Positions 56,635 through 64,000 of a stretch of DNA of 64,000 nucleotides are shown piece after piece. Under the pieces are notes generated by a model, which saw only the letters and a program-made list of their open reading frames with translations, was not told where the DNA came from and ran no database searches. The DNA is from Actinacidiphila alni (GTDB lineage Bacteria; Actinomycetota; Actinomycetes; Streptomycetales; Streptomycetaceae). Within the stretch, counting starts at the first letter, position 1, and each line of letters begins with the position of its first letter. The translations under genes were made by a program, and so were the position numbers. The stretch lies in NCBI RefSeq assembly GCF_900112845.1, contig NZ_FONG01000001.1, positions 310,001 to 374,000 on the forward strand, written 5' to 3'.

Positions 56635-58386
56635 TCATTCCTGTGTCGGGCCGAGGTCGGGTGTGTCGCGCAGGTCGACGGAGGGTTGGGCTGTGGCGTG
56701 GAGTTCCAGGACGGTGATTTCGTTGTCGCCGCGCCGCATGACCGGTCCGGGCACGTAGAGGCGCTGTTGGGGCCCGCGGGCCCAGTAACGGCCGAGGTGG
56801 AAGCCGTTGATCCAGGCGTTGCCCTTGGTCCAGCCGGTCAGGTCGAGCCAGGTGTCGGCCGGTTCTTCCACGGTGAAGGTGCCGCGGTGGAAGGCCGGGC
56901 CCACGGGCGGGTGGCCCGCGGCGGCGAAAGGCAGGTGGCCGAGGTCGGTGAGGTCGAGGCTGCGGTGCGTCCACCCGGTCAGGACAGCGCCGTTGACGCG
57001 CACGGCGCCGAGGATGCCCTTGCGGTCGTGGAGAGCGGCGCCGTAGTTGACGCGCCCCTGGTTCTCGACCAGGACGTCGATGCGGGCGCCGGCGCGTGGG
57101 GTGGTGAAGGTGAGCGCGGTGGAGTGGTGCTCGCGTTCCAGCACGCCGACCGGGCTGCCGTCGACGAACACTTGCGCGCGGTCGGCCACTTGGTCGATCG
57201 TCAGGTGCGTCGGGCCGGCCGCGGGTAGTTCGCTCGTGTAGTGCACGAAGCCGAAGTCCTGCCCCAGTTGCTCCATCGTCAGGGGCTGTTCGGCGACGCG
57301 GTGTCGGTGTCCGTCCGGGGCGGTGTCGTCGAGCAGCGGCGCGGTCTCCGACAGGGGTACCCCCAGCATGGTGAGCTTCTTCGACGGTGTCGGCAGTGGC
57401 CCGTCGGGGACGGCGGCGTGCCGTGCGATGACGTCCCTGAAAGCGGCGAATTTCGGTGTCGGGTCGCCCGCTTCGTCCAGGGGCGCGTCGTAGTCGTACG
57501 AGGTGACGGTCGGCCGGTAGGTGTGCTTGTCGTTGGCGCCGTTGGTGAAACCGAAGTTGGTGCCGCCGTGGAACATGTAGAGGCTGACGCTCGCACCCGC
57601 GGACAGGATCGCGTCGAGTTCCCGTGCCGCGTCGGCGGCGGGGCGGACGGTGTGCGGGCCGCCCCAGCGGTCGAACCAGCCGTTCCAGAACTCGGTGACG
57701 AGAAGCGGCTGTTCGGGGCGGAGGGCACGCAGCGCGGGCAGGTGGCGTTCGGCGCCGCTGCCGAAGTTGACGGCGGCGAGAACGCCGGGGATGCTGCCGC
57801 GTTCCAGATCGGCGGGCTGGTCGCAGGTGAACAGCGGCACATCGACATGGTGGCGGCGCAGCAGGCCGGTCAGGTGGTCGAGATAGGCGCGGTCCGCACC
57901 GTAGGCGCCGTATTCGTTCTCCACCTGGACGGCGATCACCGGGCCGCCACGGGTGGCCAGGTACGGGGTGAGCAGCGGCAGCAGCCGTTCGAAGTAGGCG
58001 TCGACGGCGGCCAGGTAACGGGGGTCGGTGGTGCGCAGACGGATGCCGGGTTCCGCCAGCAGCCACGAGGGGAGACCGCCTCCCTCCCACTCGGCGCAGA
58101 TGTACGGACCCGGGCGCAGCAGGACACGCAGACCTGTCTCGGCGGCCAGGTCGAGAAAGCGGAGGAGATCGAGCCCGCCGTCGGTGCGCAGCTCTCCCGG
58201 TACCGGCTCGTGCAGATTCCACGGGATGTAGGTGTCGACGGTGTTCAGGCCCATTGTCCGGGCCTTGCGCAGCCGGTCCTGCCAGTGGGCGGGGTGGACC
58301 CGGAAGTAGTGGAGGGCGCCGGAGATGATCCGGAAGGGTTCGCCGTCCAGGCTGAAGCCGTCGGACGTGACCGCGAGTGGAGACAT
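56635..58386 (-). CDS. GH35 beta-galactosidase
   Basis: A 583-aa enzyme without a signal peptide. The TIM barrel bears the GH35 signature GGPVIAVQVENEYGAYG with the acid/base Glu (ENEYG). The nucleophile is in LLVTEFWNGWFD. RPGPYICAEWEGGGLPSWL is also typical. C-terminal beta-sandwich domains end in the jelly-roll motif WLDLTGWTKGNAWINGF. ATG 58386 follows GGAG at some distance. It lies downstream of a LacI gene and a sugar ABC transporter on the same strand. It would release terminal beta-galactose from imported oligosaccharides. Confidence 0.95.
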   Translation of the reverse strand: MSPLAVTSDGFSLDGEPFRIISGALHYFRVHPAHWQDRLRKARTMGLNTVDTYIPWNLHEPVPGELRTDGGLDLLRFLDLAAETGLRVLLRPGPYICAEWEGGGLPSWLLAEPGIRLRTTDPRYLAAVDAYFERLLPLLTPYLATRGGPVIAVQVENEYGAYGADRAYLDHLTGLLRRHHVDVPLFTCDQPADLERGSIPGVLAAVNFGSGAERHLPALRALRPEQPLLVTEFWNGWFDRWGGPHTVRPAADAARELDAILSAGASVSLYMFHGGTNFGFTNGANDKHTYRPTVTSYDYDAPLDEAGDPTPKFAAFRDVIARHAAVPDGPLPTPSKKLTMLGVPLSETAPLLDDTAPDGHRHRVAEQPLTMEQLGQDFGFVHYTSELPAAGPTHLTIDQVADRAQVFVDGSPVGVLEREHHSTALTFTTPRAGARIDVLVENQGRVNYGAALHDRKGILGAVRVNGAVLTGWTHRSLDLTDLGHLPFAAAGHPPVGPAFHRGTFTVEEPADTWLDLTGWTKGNAWINGFHLGRYWARGPQQRLYVPGPVMRRGDNEITVLELHATAQPSVDLRDTPDLGPTQE

Positions 58387-58403
58387 GATGGTGTGCCTGT
58401 TCT

Positions 58404-58444
58404 CCGGAGGTCGCTCCGGTGGTGGTGTCCGGAGACCGCTCCGG
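58404..58444. promoter_or_regulatory. Two 16-bp dyads upstream of the GH35 gene
   Basis: CCGGAG-GTCG-CTCCGG (58404-58419) and CCGGAG-ACCG-CTCCGG (58429-58444) are perfect inverted repeats of the same arms, with 25 bp between centres. They lie 18-58 bp upstream of the GH35 start, between it and the LacI gene stop. They may be paired operators or stacked RNA hairpins. Confidence 0.6.
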
Positions 58445-58519
58445 ACGTCGGGGTGCCGGCCCGGGTTCGAATGTCGAGTGGGGCGACGCGGCGCTGCGTG
58501 GCCCGGCCGGACCGGCGGG

Positions 58520-59587
58520 TCAGGAAATCGGCGGCGGGGCGGTGCTGTCGCGCACGACGAGCCGGGTGGCGACCAGGGTGGTGCCGGTTTCCTCCTGGTC
58601 GTTGCGGATCTGCTGGAGCACGGACTGCACGCACTGGCGGCCGACTTCGGAGAAGTCCTGGTGCACGGTGGTGAGGGGCGGCAGGAAGGACGCGGCCTCG
58701 GGGATGTCGTCGAAGCCGACGACGCTGATGTCGTCCGGTACTCGCCGGCCGCGTTCGTGCAGGGCGCGCAGGACGCCGAGCGCCATCTGGTCGTTGGCGA
58801 CGAACACCGCCGTGCAGTCCGGCTGGTCGGCCAGGACCGTCCCGGCGCGGTAGCCGGATTCGGCCGACCAGTCGCCGCGCAGCGGTTCGGGGGCGGCCCG
58901 GCCGTTCGTGCGCAGGGCGTCGCGCCAGGCGGTGACGCGGCGTTCGGCGGCGAAGGACTCGGCCGGTCCCGCGACGTGCCAGACGGTGCGGTGTCCGAGG
59001 TCGAGCAGGTGCTGTACGGCGGCGTGGGCGCCGCCTGCCTGGTCGGTGTCGACGACCCGGTAGCGGTCGCCGGCGTTGGAATCGGCGACGACCACGTGGG
59101 TCCTGGGCGGGAGCGCGACCGTGGCGGCGTCGAGCAGGTGGACCTCCATGAGGATGACGATGCCGTCCACGGCCAGTTCGCCGAGCCGGGTGAAGGCGCC
59201 GCGGACGCTGTCCTGGGTCGGTACGGCGACCGGCAGCAGTGTGGTGGCGTAGCCCTCCTGGGCGGCGGAGGTCGCGATGGCCTCCACGGTGCGGGTGTTC
59301 CCGGTGGTGGAGAGGTTGAAGGTGATGACGCCGATGGTGTGGAAACGGCCGCTCTTGAGCGCGCGGGCCGCGCTGTTCGGCCGGTAGCCCAGTTCCTTCA
59401 TCGCGGCCAGTACCTGCTGGCGGGTGGTCTCCACCACGCCCTCGTATCCGTTGGACACCCGGGAGACGGTCTGCGCGGACACGCCGGCCAGCCGCGCGAC
59501 GTCTCCCATGGAGGCGCCGCGCTTGCGGCGCCGGGCGGTGCCGTCGCCCGCCGGTCCGTCGCCGGCCGTGTTGTCGCTGTTGTCCAC
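58520..59587 (-). CDS. LacI-family regulator of the galactoside locus
   Basis: A 355-aa regulator. The helix-turn-helix GDVARLAGVSAQTVSRVSNGYEGV is at about residues 28-51, after a 25-residue hydrophilic leader. The hinge helix reads NSAARALKSG. The sensor domain shows TAVFVANDQMALGVLRALHERG and DDISVVGFDDIPEA. GTG 59587. It sits between the binding-protein gene and GH35 gene, same strand, so it is likely part of and controls this operon. Confidence 0.95.
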   Translation of the reverse strand: MDNSDNTAGDGPAGDGTARRRKRGASMGDVARLAGVSAQTVSRVSNGYEGVVETTRQQVLAAMKELGYRPNSAARALKSGRFHTIGVITFNLSTTGNTRTVEAIATSAAQEGYATTLLPVAVPTQDSVRGAFTRLGELAVDGIVILMEVHLLDAATVALPPRTHVVVADSNAGDRYRVVDTDQAGGAHAAVQHLLDLGHRTVWHVAGPAESFAAERRVTAWRDALRTNGRAAPEPLRGDWSAESGYRAGTVLADQPDCTAVFVANDQMALGVLRALHERGRRVPDDISVVGFDDIPEAASFLPPLTTVHQDFSEVGRQCVQSVLQQIRNDQEETGTTLVATRLVVRDSTAPPPIS

Positions 59588-59695
59588 GTCGCTTTCTGCA
59601 CCTCATCCGCGGTTTCGCCGCTGTGGCCGTGAACCGGATTCTAGGACCCGGGGGACGCCGGTCCGCGTCCCCCGGGCCAGGGTGGACGTGCGGCC

Positions 59696-61048
59696 TCAGC
59701 CGACGCCGAAGCCCTGCTGCTTGCCGTACGCCACGGATTTGTCCTGCCAGGCGCGCAGACCGTCGGTCAGCGACGTGCCGGAGACGTACGCCTTCCCGAC
59801 CGTGTCGTTGAAGATCGAGTTGGCGTAGACCTGGTACGGCAGGTACGACCAGCCGGGCAGGACGTCCTTGGCGGCGTCGGAGAAGATCCGGTTGGCCTGC
59901 TGGCCGCCGAAGTACGGGAACGTGGTGTCCAGGAAGGCGGGCGAGTTCAGGTCGGCGGTCGTCGCGGGGAAGGCGCCGCCCTTGATGCGGGCCTGGACGC
60001 CGGGTCCCTGGTTGGCGTACTGGAGGAAGGCGTATGCCAGGTCGTGGTTCTTGCCCGCCTTCATCACCGCGAGCGAGCTGCCGCCGTTCTCGGCGCCGGC
60101 GTGCGCGCCGGTCTGCCACTGCGGAAGCGGCGCGGCCCGCCAGTCGCCGGCGGCGGCCTTGACGCCGGAGGCGAAGTTCGCGGGCATCCACGCCCCGGTC
60201 GCCAGGGTCGCGATGGTTCCGTCGCCGAGCCCCTTGTACCACTGGTCGCTCCAGCCGGGCACGGGCGCGAGCAGGTGCTCCGAGACGAGCTGCTGCCACA
60301 CCTTGGTGTACGCGGCCGTGCCGGCGTCCCGCGCGAAGTCGACCGTGACCTTGGTTCCGTCCACCGTGTACGGCTTCCCGCCGGCCTGCCAGATGAGACT
60401 GGTGGTCAGCCCGGCGTCGCCGGTGTCACTGGTGATGTACGCCTTCGGGTCGGCCTTGTGCAGTTTGCGGGCGTCGTCCAGGTACTGCTCCCATGTGGTG
60501 GGCACGGGGAGCTTGTACGTGTCGAAGACCTTCTTGTTGTAGAACAGCGCCATGGGGCCGGAGTCCATCGGCAGTCCATAGACGCCGCCGTTGATGTTCA
60601 CCGCGTTCCACGGACCCGGCGAGTAGGTCTTCGACAGGCTCTTGGCGCCGTAGTCGCCGAGATCGGTGAGCGACTTGCCGAGCGCGAACTGGCTGAGGGC
60701 GTAGTACTCGACCTGGGCGACATCGGGTACGCCCTTGCCCGCCTGAACTGCGTTCTGCAGTGCGGTGTACTGGTCGTTGCCGGTCCCCGCGTTCACCAGG
60801 TTCACGTGCACCTTGGGGTACGCCGCCTGGAAGTCGGCCACCACCTGCTTGAGCGTGGGCTCCCAGGCCCACACGGTGATCGTTCCGCCCTTGGCGAGAG
60901 CCGCCTTCGCCGCGGCGGCCCCGTCGGCGGCTTTCGCCGACCCTGAGCCCGAACCCGAGTCCGAGGAGCCGCAGGCGGCCAGGACCAGGGTCGCGGCGAC
61001 GGCCGCGGCGGCTGCGTGCGCCCAGCGGCGCCGAACGATGTACGTCAT
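59696..61048 (-). CDS. Sugar ABC transporter substrate-binding lipoprotein (family 1)
   Basis: A 450-aa lipoprotein. The lipobox LVLAACGSS (Cys near residue 26) is followed by a Ser/Gly/Ala linker. The family 1 extracellular sugar-binding fold is seen in TITVWAWEPTLKQVVADFQAAYPKVHVNLV and the central YGLPMDSGPMALFYNKKVFDTY. ATG 61048 follows GGAG at 9 nt. It precedes lacI and follows the two permease genes. It probably binds a galacto-oligosaccharide, judged by the GH35 and GH43 neighbours. Confidence 0.94.
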   Translation of the reverse strand: MTYIVRRRWAHAAAAAVAATLVLAACGSSDSGSGSGSAKAADGAAAAKAALAKGGTITVWAWEPTLKQVVADFQAAYPKVHVNLVNAGTGNDQYTALQNAVQAGKGVPDVAQVEYYALSQFALGKSLTDLGDYGAKSLSKTYSPGPWNAVNINGGVYGLPMDSGPMALFYNKKVFDTYKLPVPTTWEQYLDDARKLHKADPKAYITSDTGDAGLTTSLIWQAGGKPYTVDGTKVTVDFARDAGTAAYTKVWQQLVSEHLLAPVPGWSDQWYKGLGDGTIATLATGAWMPANFASGVKAAAGDWRAAPLPQWQTGAHAGAENGGSSLAVMKAGKNHDLAYAFLQYANQGPGVQARIKGGAFPATTADLNSPAFLDTTFPYFGGQQANRIFSDAAKDVLPGWSYLPYQVYANSIFNDTVGKAYVSGTSLTDGLRAWQDKSVAYGKQQGFGVG

Positions 61049-61144
61049 CTCATGTCACTCCGTTGTGCGAGGTGGATGTGCGGGTGGGTTCCGGATCAGT
61101 GCGGCAGGTGGCCGCGCCGGGTCGGTGTGCGCGCCGCCGCCGGG

Positions 61145-62095
61145 CTATTCCTTGACGCTTCCGGCGGCGAGGCCGGACTGCCAGTACCGCTGGAGGAGCA
61201 GGAAGGCCGCGATCAGCGGGACGACGGTGAGCAGCGCGCCGGTGATCACGAGGTTGAACACGGGCTGGCCGCCGGCTGTCGCGGCCTGCTCGTTCCAGGC
61301 GTTGAGCCCGAGCGTCAGCGGGTACCAGTGCGGGTTCCTGAGCATGATCAGCGGGAGGAAGTAGTTGTTCCAGGTCGCGACGGTGGTGAAGAGCAGGACC
61401 GTCACGATGCCGGGTGCCAGCAGCGGCAGGCTGATCCGGAAGAAGGTGCGGATCTCGCCGGAGCCGTCCATCCGGGCCGCCTCCAGCAGTTCGTCCGGTA
61501 CGGCCTCGGCGGCGAACACCCACATCAGGTAGAGGCCGAACGGTGAGACCAGCGACGGGACGATGACCGCCCACGGGGTGTCGGTCAGGCCGATCCTGCT
61601 GAACATGAGGAACGTGGGCACCGCCAGGGCCGCGCCCGGCACCGCGACGGCGCCGATGACGACCGCGAAGATCGCCCGGCGGCCGGGGAAGACGAATTTG
61701 GCCAGCCCGTATCCGCCGAGGACGGCGAGCAGGGTCGCGCCGCCGGCCCCGGCGACCACGTACAGCAAGGTGTTGAGCAGCCAGCGCACGAAGATGTGGT
61801 GGTCGTGGCCGAATGTCTCGCGGATGTTGTCCCAGAGCGCGAACCGGCCGCTGAACCACAGTCCGAAGGAGTCCAGGAGCCGCGGTTGGGTCTTGCAGGC
61901 GTTGATCACCAGCCAGACGAGCGGGAGCAGCGAGTAGAGGGTGACCACGGCGGTGAGGCCGGTCAGCAGCGGGCTGCGCCGGGAACGCCGGTCCGTACGG
62001 CGCCGGACGCGGACGGGCAGCGGATACGGACGGCGGCGCGGGGCGGCGGCTCCGGCCGCCGGTCCGGCCTCGCCCAACCGGGCGGGAGCGGTCAT
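61145..62095 (-). CDS. Sugar ABC transporter permease (MalG-like)
   Basis: A 316-aa permease with a long basic N-terminus (about 40 residues) and six hydrophobic segments. The EAA loop is PDELLEAARMDGSGEIRTFFRISLPLLAPG. The C-terminus QRYWQSGLAAGSVKE is typical of MalG-type sugar permeases. ATG 62095 starts 4 bp after the upstream permease stop, so they are coupled. No ATPase gene is in the operon; a shared MsiK-type ATPase elsewhere is usual in streptomycetes. Confidence 0.94.
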   Translation of the reverse strand: MTAPARLGEAGPAAGAAAPRRRPYPLPVRVRRRTDRRSRRSPLLTGLTAVVTLYSLLPLVWLVINACKTQPRLLDSFGLWFSGRFALWDNIRETFGHDHHIFVRWLLNTLLYVVAGAGGATLLAVLGGYGLAKFVFPGRRAIFAVVIGAVAVPGAALAVPTFLMFSRIGLTDTPWAVIVPSLVSPFGLYLMWVFAAEAVPDELLEAARMDGSGEIRTFFRISLPLLAPGIVTVLLFTTVATWNNYFLPLIMLRNPHWYPLTLGLNAWNEQAATAGGQPVFNLVITGALLTVVPLIAAFLLLQRYWQSGLAAGSVKE

Positions 62096-62099
62096 GCGC

Positions 62100-63020
62100 T
62101 CACGCCCCCTTGCGCATGCCGCGCACCTGGACGGTGTAGGCGACGGCCATCGTGACGAGGCCCATGACGATCGCGACGGTGGCGGCGTAGTTGTGCTGCT
62201 GGCCGGCGAAGGAGAGCGAGTAGGTGTAGAGGTTCGGGGTGAAGTAGGTCGAGATCGCGTTCGGCGCCAGCGCCTTGAGGATGCTGGGCTCGTTGAAGAG
62301 CTGGAAGGTGCCGATGACGGAGAAGACCGTGGCGATGACCAGCGCCCCGCGGATGGCGGGGAGTTTGACCGCCGTGATCACCCGCCACTGTCCCGCGCCG
62401 TCGATCTCGGCCGCTTCGTAGAGGGCCTCGGGGATCACCCGCAGAGCCGCGTAGAAGATCAGCATGTTGTAGCCCGTGAACTCCCAGGTGACGATGTTGC
62501 CGATGGCGGCCGTCACCCAGCGCGGGCCGAGCGGGTCGGGGATCGAGGTGTGCAGGTGCTCGTTGAGGCTCGCCACCAGACCGAAGCGATTGCCGTACAT
62601 GAAGCCCCACATCAGCGTCGCGACCACCGCGGGCACCGCGTACGGCAGGAAGATCGAGACGCGGAAGAAATTCCGTCCGTACAGGCGCCCGCTGTCCAGC
62701 GCGAGAGCCGCCAGCAGCGCCAGGCCGAGCATGACCGGTACCTGGATCACCAGGAACAGCCCGACCCGGCCGAGCCCGGACCAGAACTCGTGGTCGGTGA
62801 ACGCCTGCCGGTAGTTGTCGAGGCCGACGAAGTGGTTCCCGCCGATCAACTGGTCCCGGTACAGGCTCAGATACACCGAGTACGCGATCGGTGCCAGGAA
62901 GACCAGCGCGAAGACGATCAGGAAGGGGCTGACGAATCCCAGCCCCGTCCAGCGCGGACGGTGCCCGGGACGTCTGCGCGCCGGCCGGCGCCCGGTGCCC
63001 GGGGGTGACAAGAGGGCCAT
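62100..63020 (-). CDS. Sugar ABC transporter permease (MalF-like)
   Basis: A 306-aa permease. An Arg-rich N-terminus is followed by six membrane segments beginning GFVSPFLIVFALVFLAPIAYSVYLS. The EAA loop is PEALYEAAEIDGAGQWRVITAVKLPAIRG. ATG 63020 is chosen; GTG 63047 is in frame. It is the first gene of the sugar-transport operon, directly behind the operator-like palindromes at 63074-63130. Confidence 0.93.
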   Translation of the reverse strand: MALLSPPGTGRRPARRRPGHRPRWTGLGFVSPFLIVFALVFLAPIAYSVYLSLYRDQLIGGNHFVGLDNYRQAFTDHEFWSGLGRVGLFLVIQVPVMLGLALLAALALDSGRLYGRNFFRVSIFLPYAVPAVVATLMWGFMYGNRFGLVASLNEHLHTSIPDPLGPRWVTAAIGNIVTWEFTGYNMLIFYAALRVIPEALYEAAEIDGAGQWRVITAVKLPAIRGALVIATVFSVIGTFQLFNEPSILKALAPNAISTYFTPNLYTYSLSFAGQQHNYAATVAIVMGLVTMAVAYTVQVRGMRKGA

Positions 63021-63073
63021 GAGAGAGGTTTCTGGTCGTGACGGCACGCGCGAGCCCAGTCGGGTCGCGTGAT

Positions 63074-63130
63074 GGTTGCGTAAACATTGCGCTGCGCACG
63101 GCACCGACGTTTACGTAAACATCGGTGCCG
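63074..63130. promoter_or_regulatory. LacI-type operators before the sugar transporter operon
   Basis: GTTTACGTAAAC (63109-63120) is a perfect 12-bp palindrome nested in a 32-bp dyad (63099-63130, arms CGGCACCGA / TCGGTGCCG, one mismatched pair). A second copy, GGTTGCGTAAAC (63074-63085), matches 10 of 12 with centres 35 bp apart. The AT-rich palindrome has the central CG and even symmetry of LacI/GalR operators. The LacI regulator encoded in the same operon is the natural ligand. The long dyad could also terminate the upstream GH43 transcript. Confidence 0.7.
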
Positions 63131-63185
63131 GCGATCGTTGCAGCCGACGCAGCGCGGCGTCAAGGGACGTGCACGGATGCGAGGT

Positions 63186-64000
63186 TCAGCGCGCGGTTTC
63201 GCGGAACTGCTGGTTGGCGCCGCCGCCGCACGTCCACTGGATCAGGCGGGCGCCGTCGGCGGTGGAGGCACCGGTGACGTCCAGGCACTGGCCGCTGTGC
63301 CGGGCCTGGAAGCGGACGTAGCCGTTGCCCTGGTCCTGGGGCAGCCATTGCTGGTTGGTGCCGCCGTTGCAGTAGTACTGGTTGACGTAGGCACCCGCGG
63401 CCGTTGAGGCGTCGGAGACGTCCAGGCACTTGCCGCTGTGCTGCGCGACGATCGTGACGTAGCCGCCCCCGGCGTCGGTCGGCCGCCACAGTTGGTTGAG
63501 CCCGCCGTTGCAGGTCCACTGCGCCGCCGTGGCGCCGTCGGCCGCCGAATTGTCGGCGACGTCGAGGCACTTGCCGCTGTGCCGGGCGGTCAGCGTGTCG
63601 TACGGACCGCCGCCGGCACCCGTGACGGTGCCGGCCGCGGTGTCCACGGCGACCTGCGGGTACCAGGGCATGTCCATGGTGGTCGCCGTGGGGAAGGTCA
63701 GCGGCAGCCACACGTACTGCGAGTCCTCGACGGAACCGCCGATCGAATTGCCCCACCGGTCACCCATGTAGAGGTAGGAGGTGCCCGAACTGCCCTGGAC
63801 CGGAAGGACGTAGGCGGTCTGGGAGCCGTAGGCGGTGTGGTCGCCGACGTCGGTCATCGGCGTCCAGGGCCCGGCCGGGCTGGTCGCGGTGGCGTACCGC
63901 TGCTGGTTGGGGCTCCAGCCGCTGTTCGCCGAGGTCAGCATGAAGTACACGCCGCCGCGCTTGAAGAGGGCGGGGGCTTCGCGGTACGTGCCGGGCCAGG
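63186..64000 (-). CDS. GH43-type glycosidase C-terminal part with ricin/CBM13 domain, 5' end beyond window
   Basis: At least 271 codons, open at the right edge. The visible catalytic part has REAPALFKRGGVYFMLTSANSGWSPNQ, with YLYMGDRW and YVWLPL downstream, as in GH43 enzymes of the exo-beta-1,3-galactanase group. It is followed by a C-terminal beta-trefoil with three HSGKCLDV/HSGQCLDV repeats and NQ-W type ends. The CBM13 would bind galactose-containing glycans. The catalytic Asp and most of the five-bladed propeller lie outside the window. It lies on the same strand as the sugar transporter operon and just upstream of its operators. Confidence 0.85.
   Translation of the reverse strand, partial: WPGTYREAPALFKRGGVYFMLTSANSGWSPNQQRYATATSPAGPWTPMTDVGDHTAYGSQTAYVLPVQGSSGTSYLYMGDRWGNSIGGSVEDSQYVWLPLTFPTATTMDMPWYPQVAVDTAAGTVTGAGGGPYDTLTARHSGKCLDVADNSAADGATAAQWTCNGGLNQLWRPTDAGGGYVTIVAQHSGKCLDVSDASTAAGAYVNQYYCNGGTNQQWLPQDQGNGYVRFQARHSGQCLDVTGASTADGARLIQWTCGGGANQQFRETAR

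Noticed and set aside
58404..58444. Transposon terminal repeats in front of the GH35 gene
   Set aside because: The dyads are internal palindromes in direct array, not inverted ends flanking a coding unit, and no target duplication is visible.

Overview
The window is GC-rich DNA with strong third-position GC bias and GTG starts. It carries a Streptomyces-type hopanoid gene cluster, an XRE/DUF397/anti-sigma-type ATPase trio, a DUF574-type methyltransferase and several secreted glycoside hydrolases with ricin-type domains. This points to the chromosome of a Streptomyces or close Streptomycetaceae relative, probably towards an arm rich in accessory genes. I saw no rRNA, tRNA or CRISPR array.

Layout. 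1-909 is a truncated CDF metal exporter. 1316-8416 is a tightly overlapping operon: two CDP-alcohol phosphatidyltransferases, a nucleotidyltransferase, a glycerol-1-phosphate dehydrogenase homologue, a GT2 glycosyltransferase and a TagGH-like ABC exporter. It looks like a route that makes and exports a phospho-glyco-polyol or lipid whose product I cannot name. 8749-20675 is the hopanoid pathway (hpnC, hpnD, hpnE, polyprenyl synthase, shc, hpnG, hpnH, dxs, hpnO). The ispG gene expected between hpnH and dxs is missing and two strong hairpins lie there instead.

20741-31983 holds a protein phosphatase, an SGNH hydrolase, a WhiJ-type regulatory locus, an XRE-cupin regulator with a small membrane protein, an acetyltransferase, an NAD(P)-binding oxidoreductase, an M3 peptidase and a metallo-beta-lactamase-fold hydrolase. 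31959-38724 holds a GH2 beta-galactosidase, a small membrane protein, a split transketolase pair and a divergent SoxR with a textbook SoxR-type promoter. 38875-44334 holds a GH30 enzyme under a LacI regulator, a GH18 chitinase and a DUF4259 protein.

44443-52268 has a DUF5134 protein, a gene remnant and an oligopeptide-type ABC system with a fused double ATPase, followed by a membrane protein. 52293-55988 has a TetR/FAD-monooxygenase pair and a secreted cytokinin-dehydrogenase-like enzyme. A decayed IS5-type transposase follows (about 56131-56580). 56635-64000 is a galactoside-type sugar locus: GH35 beta-galactosidase, LacI regulator, sugar ABC transporter and the C-terminal part of a GH43-like enzyme with a ricin-type domain. 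Several well-formed palindromes near the LacI genes are candidate operators.
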